Shown here piece after piece: positions 5,608 through 6,782 of a stretch of DNA of 6,782 nt (position 1 is the stretch's first letter; each line of letters begins with the position of its first letter). The DNA comes from an uncultured Rickettsiales bacterium. GTDB lineage: Bacteria > Pseudomonadota > Alphaproteobacteria > Rickettsiales > UBA998. The notes beneath the pieces were generated by a model. It worked only from the letters and a program-made list of their open reading frames with translations. It was not told the DNA's origin and did no database searches. Where the stretch lies: positions 1 to 6,782 of the forward strand of contig CALJMC010000151.1 in NCBI GenBank assembly GCA_937982385.1, given 5' to 3'. The position numbers were made by a program, and so were the translations under genes.

Positions 5608-6765
5608 TTATTCTGGAGGCGGATCTACAGCAGGCACGGCATTTGCAGCCGCATCAATCCATTCTTGTACATATGCTGGGACGCCAAACTCTGTGGCATC
5701 ACTTTTGGTGAAGACAAAATCACCATTATTTGATGTAATACTAAGGTCTCGGGGATCTGTAGTACTAGTCGTGTAATCAAAGGGGATTGTGTAGGTCGCA
5801 TCAGGCGTAACGATGACCGTACCATTTTTTCCATCTTTGCCACGTAACCTTGCTGAAATAAAGGCATTATCAGGTAAGCTAAGTGATGACATTTCCTTCA
5901 ATACTGTCGTGCCGTCAATGCTCATGACTTCAACAGTAATTGTATCTCCAAATGTGATGTTACCACCATCAGGAAGGATAAAGTTGCTATTCGGGTTGTC
6001 CTGAACATAGGTTGCAAACTCTAATGCACTATCAAGTGGCACATCATGAATTTCGTGATATCCTTCTATGCCAGCGATGCTTCCATCCGGTCCGGTATAT
6101 TCTGCTGCGACGTCAAGCCCATTCGCGTCTAGGCACGCCGAGCCGCTTATACCAATCCCGCAGAAATCTATTCCCCCAGAAGCGCAAGCCTTGCCTTCTC
6201 CAATTCCGCCAGAAAAAGCGCCGCCAAAACTCAATCCACATGAAAAATCTTCTTCTGGTGCTTCTATGGGTTCTAGTTCAGGTTCGCCTTCTGCAGCGAT
6301 CGTGGCTGCTCCCGTTTCATTGGCGGTTTGTACACATGTATCAGTACCAGCTCCGCCCTCTTGCGACAGGCCACCGGGCGTTCCATTACAGTTTGGCCAA
6401 TCTTTTGTATGGCATACTTGGTTTTGCGGCAATACACTTGGAGGACAGCGCGAATCAGCACGTCCACTTGGGAATTGTATGCTGGAACCACTAAGTGCTC
6501 CATGGCCACGACCGCCGCGCGGAATCCATGTGTATTTTCCACCATGTGGCGGGTCATATCCTTCAAGAATACATGCTTTAATATATTTACGCGATTCAGT
6601 ATAGGTGCCAACACCAGCCCATTGAAAACTATCTCTTACATTAAAGTCAGATAGAAAGGCTGCGCAACCCAGCTCACCGGGTGTGCGATTCTGAGCTTGT
6701 GCATCGTGGGTGCTGGAACTCATTACCACAACTGCTAAGCAGGCGATATAGGCGCAATATCTCAT
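5608..6765 (-). CDS. Unrecognised exported Cys-rich protein
   Basis: A 385-residue protein I cannot assign to a family. Residues 1-24 look like a Sec signal peptide (R2, hydrophobic core about 3-15, cleavage after AQA at 22-24). There is no lipobox. The mature chain has ten cysteines, at 34, 65, 107, 118, 126, 144, 176, 194, 202 and 211. This even number suits disulfides formed in the periplasm or outside the cell. Residues 84-95 and 177-209 are rich in Gly and Ser. An acidic Glu/Pro linker lies at about 159-173. The cysteine-free remainder (212-385) is rich in Thr, Asp, Val and Ile, and looks like beta-strand structure ending in a proline tail. The ATG at 6765 has no visible Shine-Dalgarno (preceding bases read CTCTCC), and the frame stays open to the window edge, so an upstream start is possible. 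The signal peptide argues for this one. Confidence 0.75.
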   Translation of the reverse strand: MRYCAYIACLAVVVMSSSTHDAQAQNRTPGELGCAAFLSDFNVRDSFQWAGVGTYTESRKYIKACILEGYDPPHGGKYTWIPRGGRGHGALSGSSIQFPSGRADSRCPPSVLPQNQVCHTKDWPNCNGTPGGLSQEGGAGTDTCVQTANETGAATIAAEGEPELEPIEAPEEDFSCGLSFGGAFSGGIGEGKACASGGIDFCGIGISGSACLDANGLDVAAEYTGPDGSIAGIEGYHEIHDVPLDSALEFATYVQDNPNSNFILPDGGNITFGDTITVEVMSIDGTTVLKEMSSLSLPDNAFISARLRGKDGKNGTVIVTPDATYTIPFDYTTSTTDPRDLSITSNNGDFVFTKSDATEFGVPAYVQEWIDAAANAVPAVDPPPE

Positions 6766-6782
6766 GGAGAGATAGACTGTAT

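Noticed and set aside
6012..6604. Two overlapping plus-strand open frames of 160 and 178 codons
   Set aside because: Both are antisense to the exported protein gene, which has a signal peptide and an organised cysteine pattern. Neither antisense frame shows a domain.

Overview
The window most likely comes from a flagellated, moderately AT-rich alphaproteobacterium. The evidence is a CheY of the type beginning MSVDKNMPILIIDDYKTMLR, an alphaproteobacterial-style tsaE-amgK-murU block, and a TTAA-N7-TTAA (CtrA-type) site upstream of cheY. The lineage is inferred from gene content and remembered protein signatures; no search was run.

Left half (1-2969, minus strand): a motility and chemotaxis block read right to left. 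It holds cheY, cheZ, two consecutive MotB-like stator genes joined by a 4-nt ATGA overlap, and the start of a short membrane-anchored or exported protein that runs off the left edge. CheY-P would change flagellar rotation, CheZ would dephosphorylate it, and the MotB-like proteins would form part of the stator. The two MotB-like proteins are not equivalent. The downstream one keeps the transmembrane aspartate that carries the ion in MotB/PomB. The upstream one has glycine at that place. Both have a proline-rich loop where the peptidoglycan-binding domain normally has its GHTD motif.

Middle (2970-3194): a divergent, AT-rich intergenic region. It contains the CtrA-like box, a 12-bp inverted repeat, and a near-perfect 26-bp palindrome that runs into the ribosome binding site of the rightward operon.

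Right half (3195-5607, plus strand): four tightly packed genes, iscX, tsaE, amgK and murU, each overlapping the next by 14, 8 and 1 nt. They combine an Fe-S assembly accessory factor, the ATPase of tRNA t6A synthesis, and the two-step MurNAc recycling route that makes UDP-MurNAc from cell-wall turnover products.

Right edge (5608-6765, minus strand): an unrecognised exported protein of 385 residues. It has a signal peptide, ten cysteines confined to the N-terminal half of the mature chain, an acidic linker and a cysteine-free C-terminal half. Its stop codon directly abuts that of murU. No RNA genes, insertion sequences or CRISPR arrays were seen.
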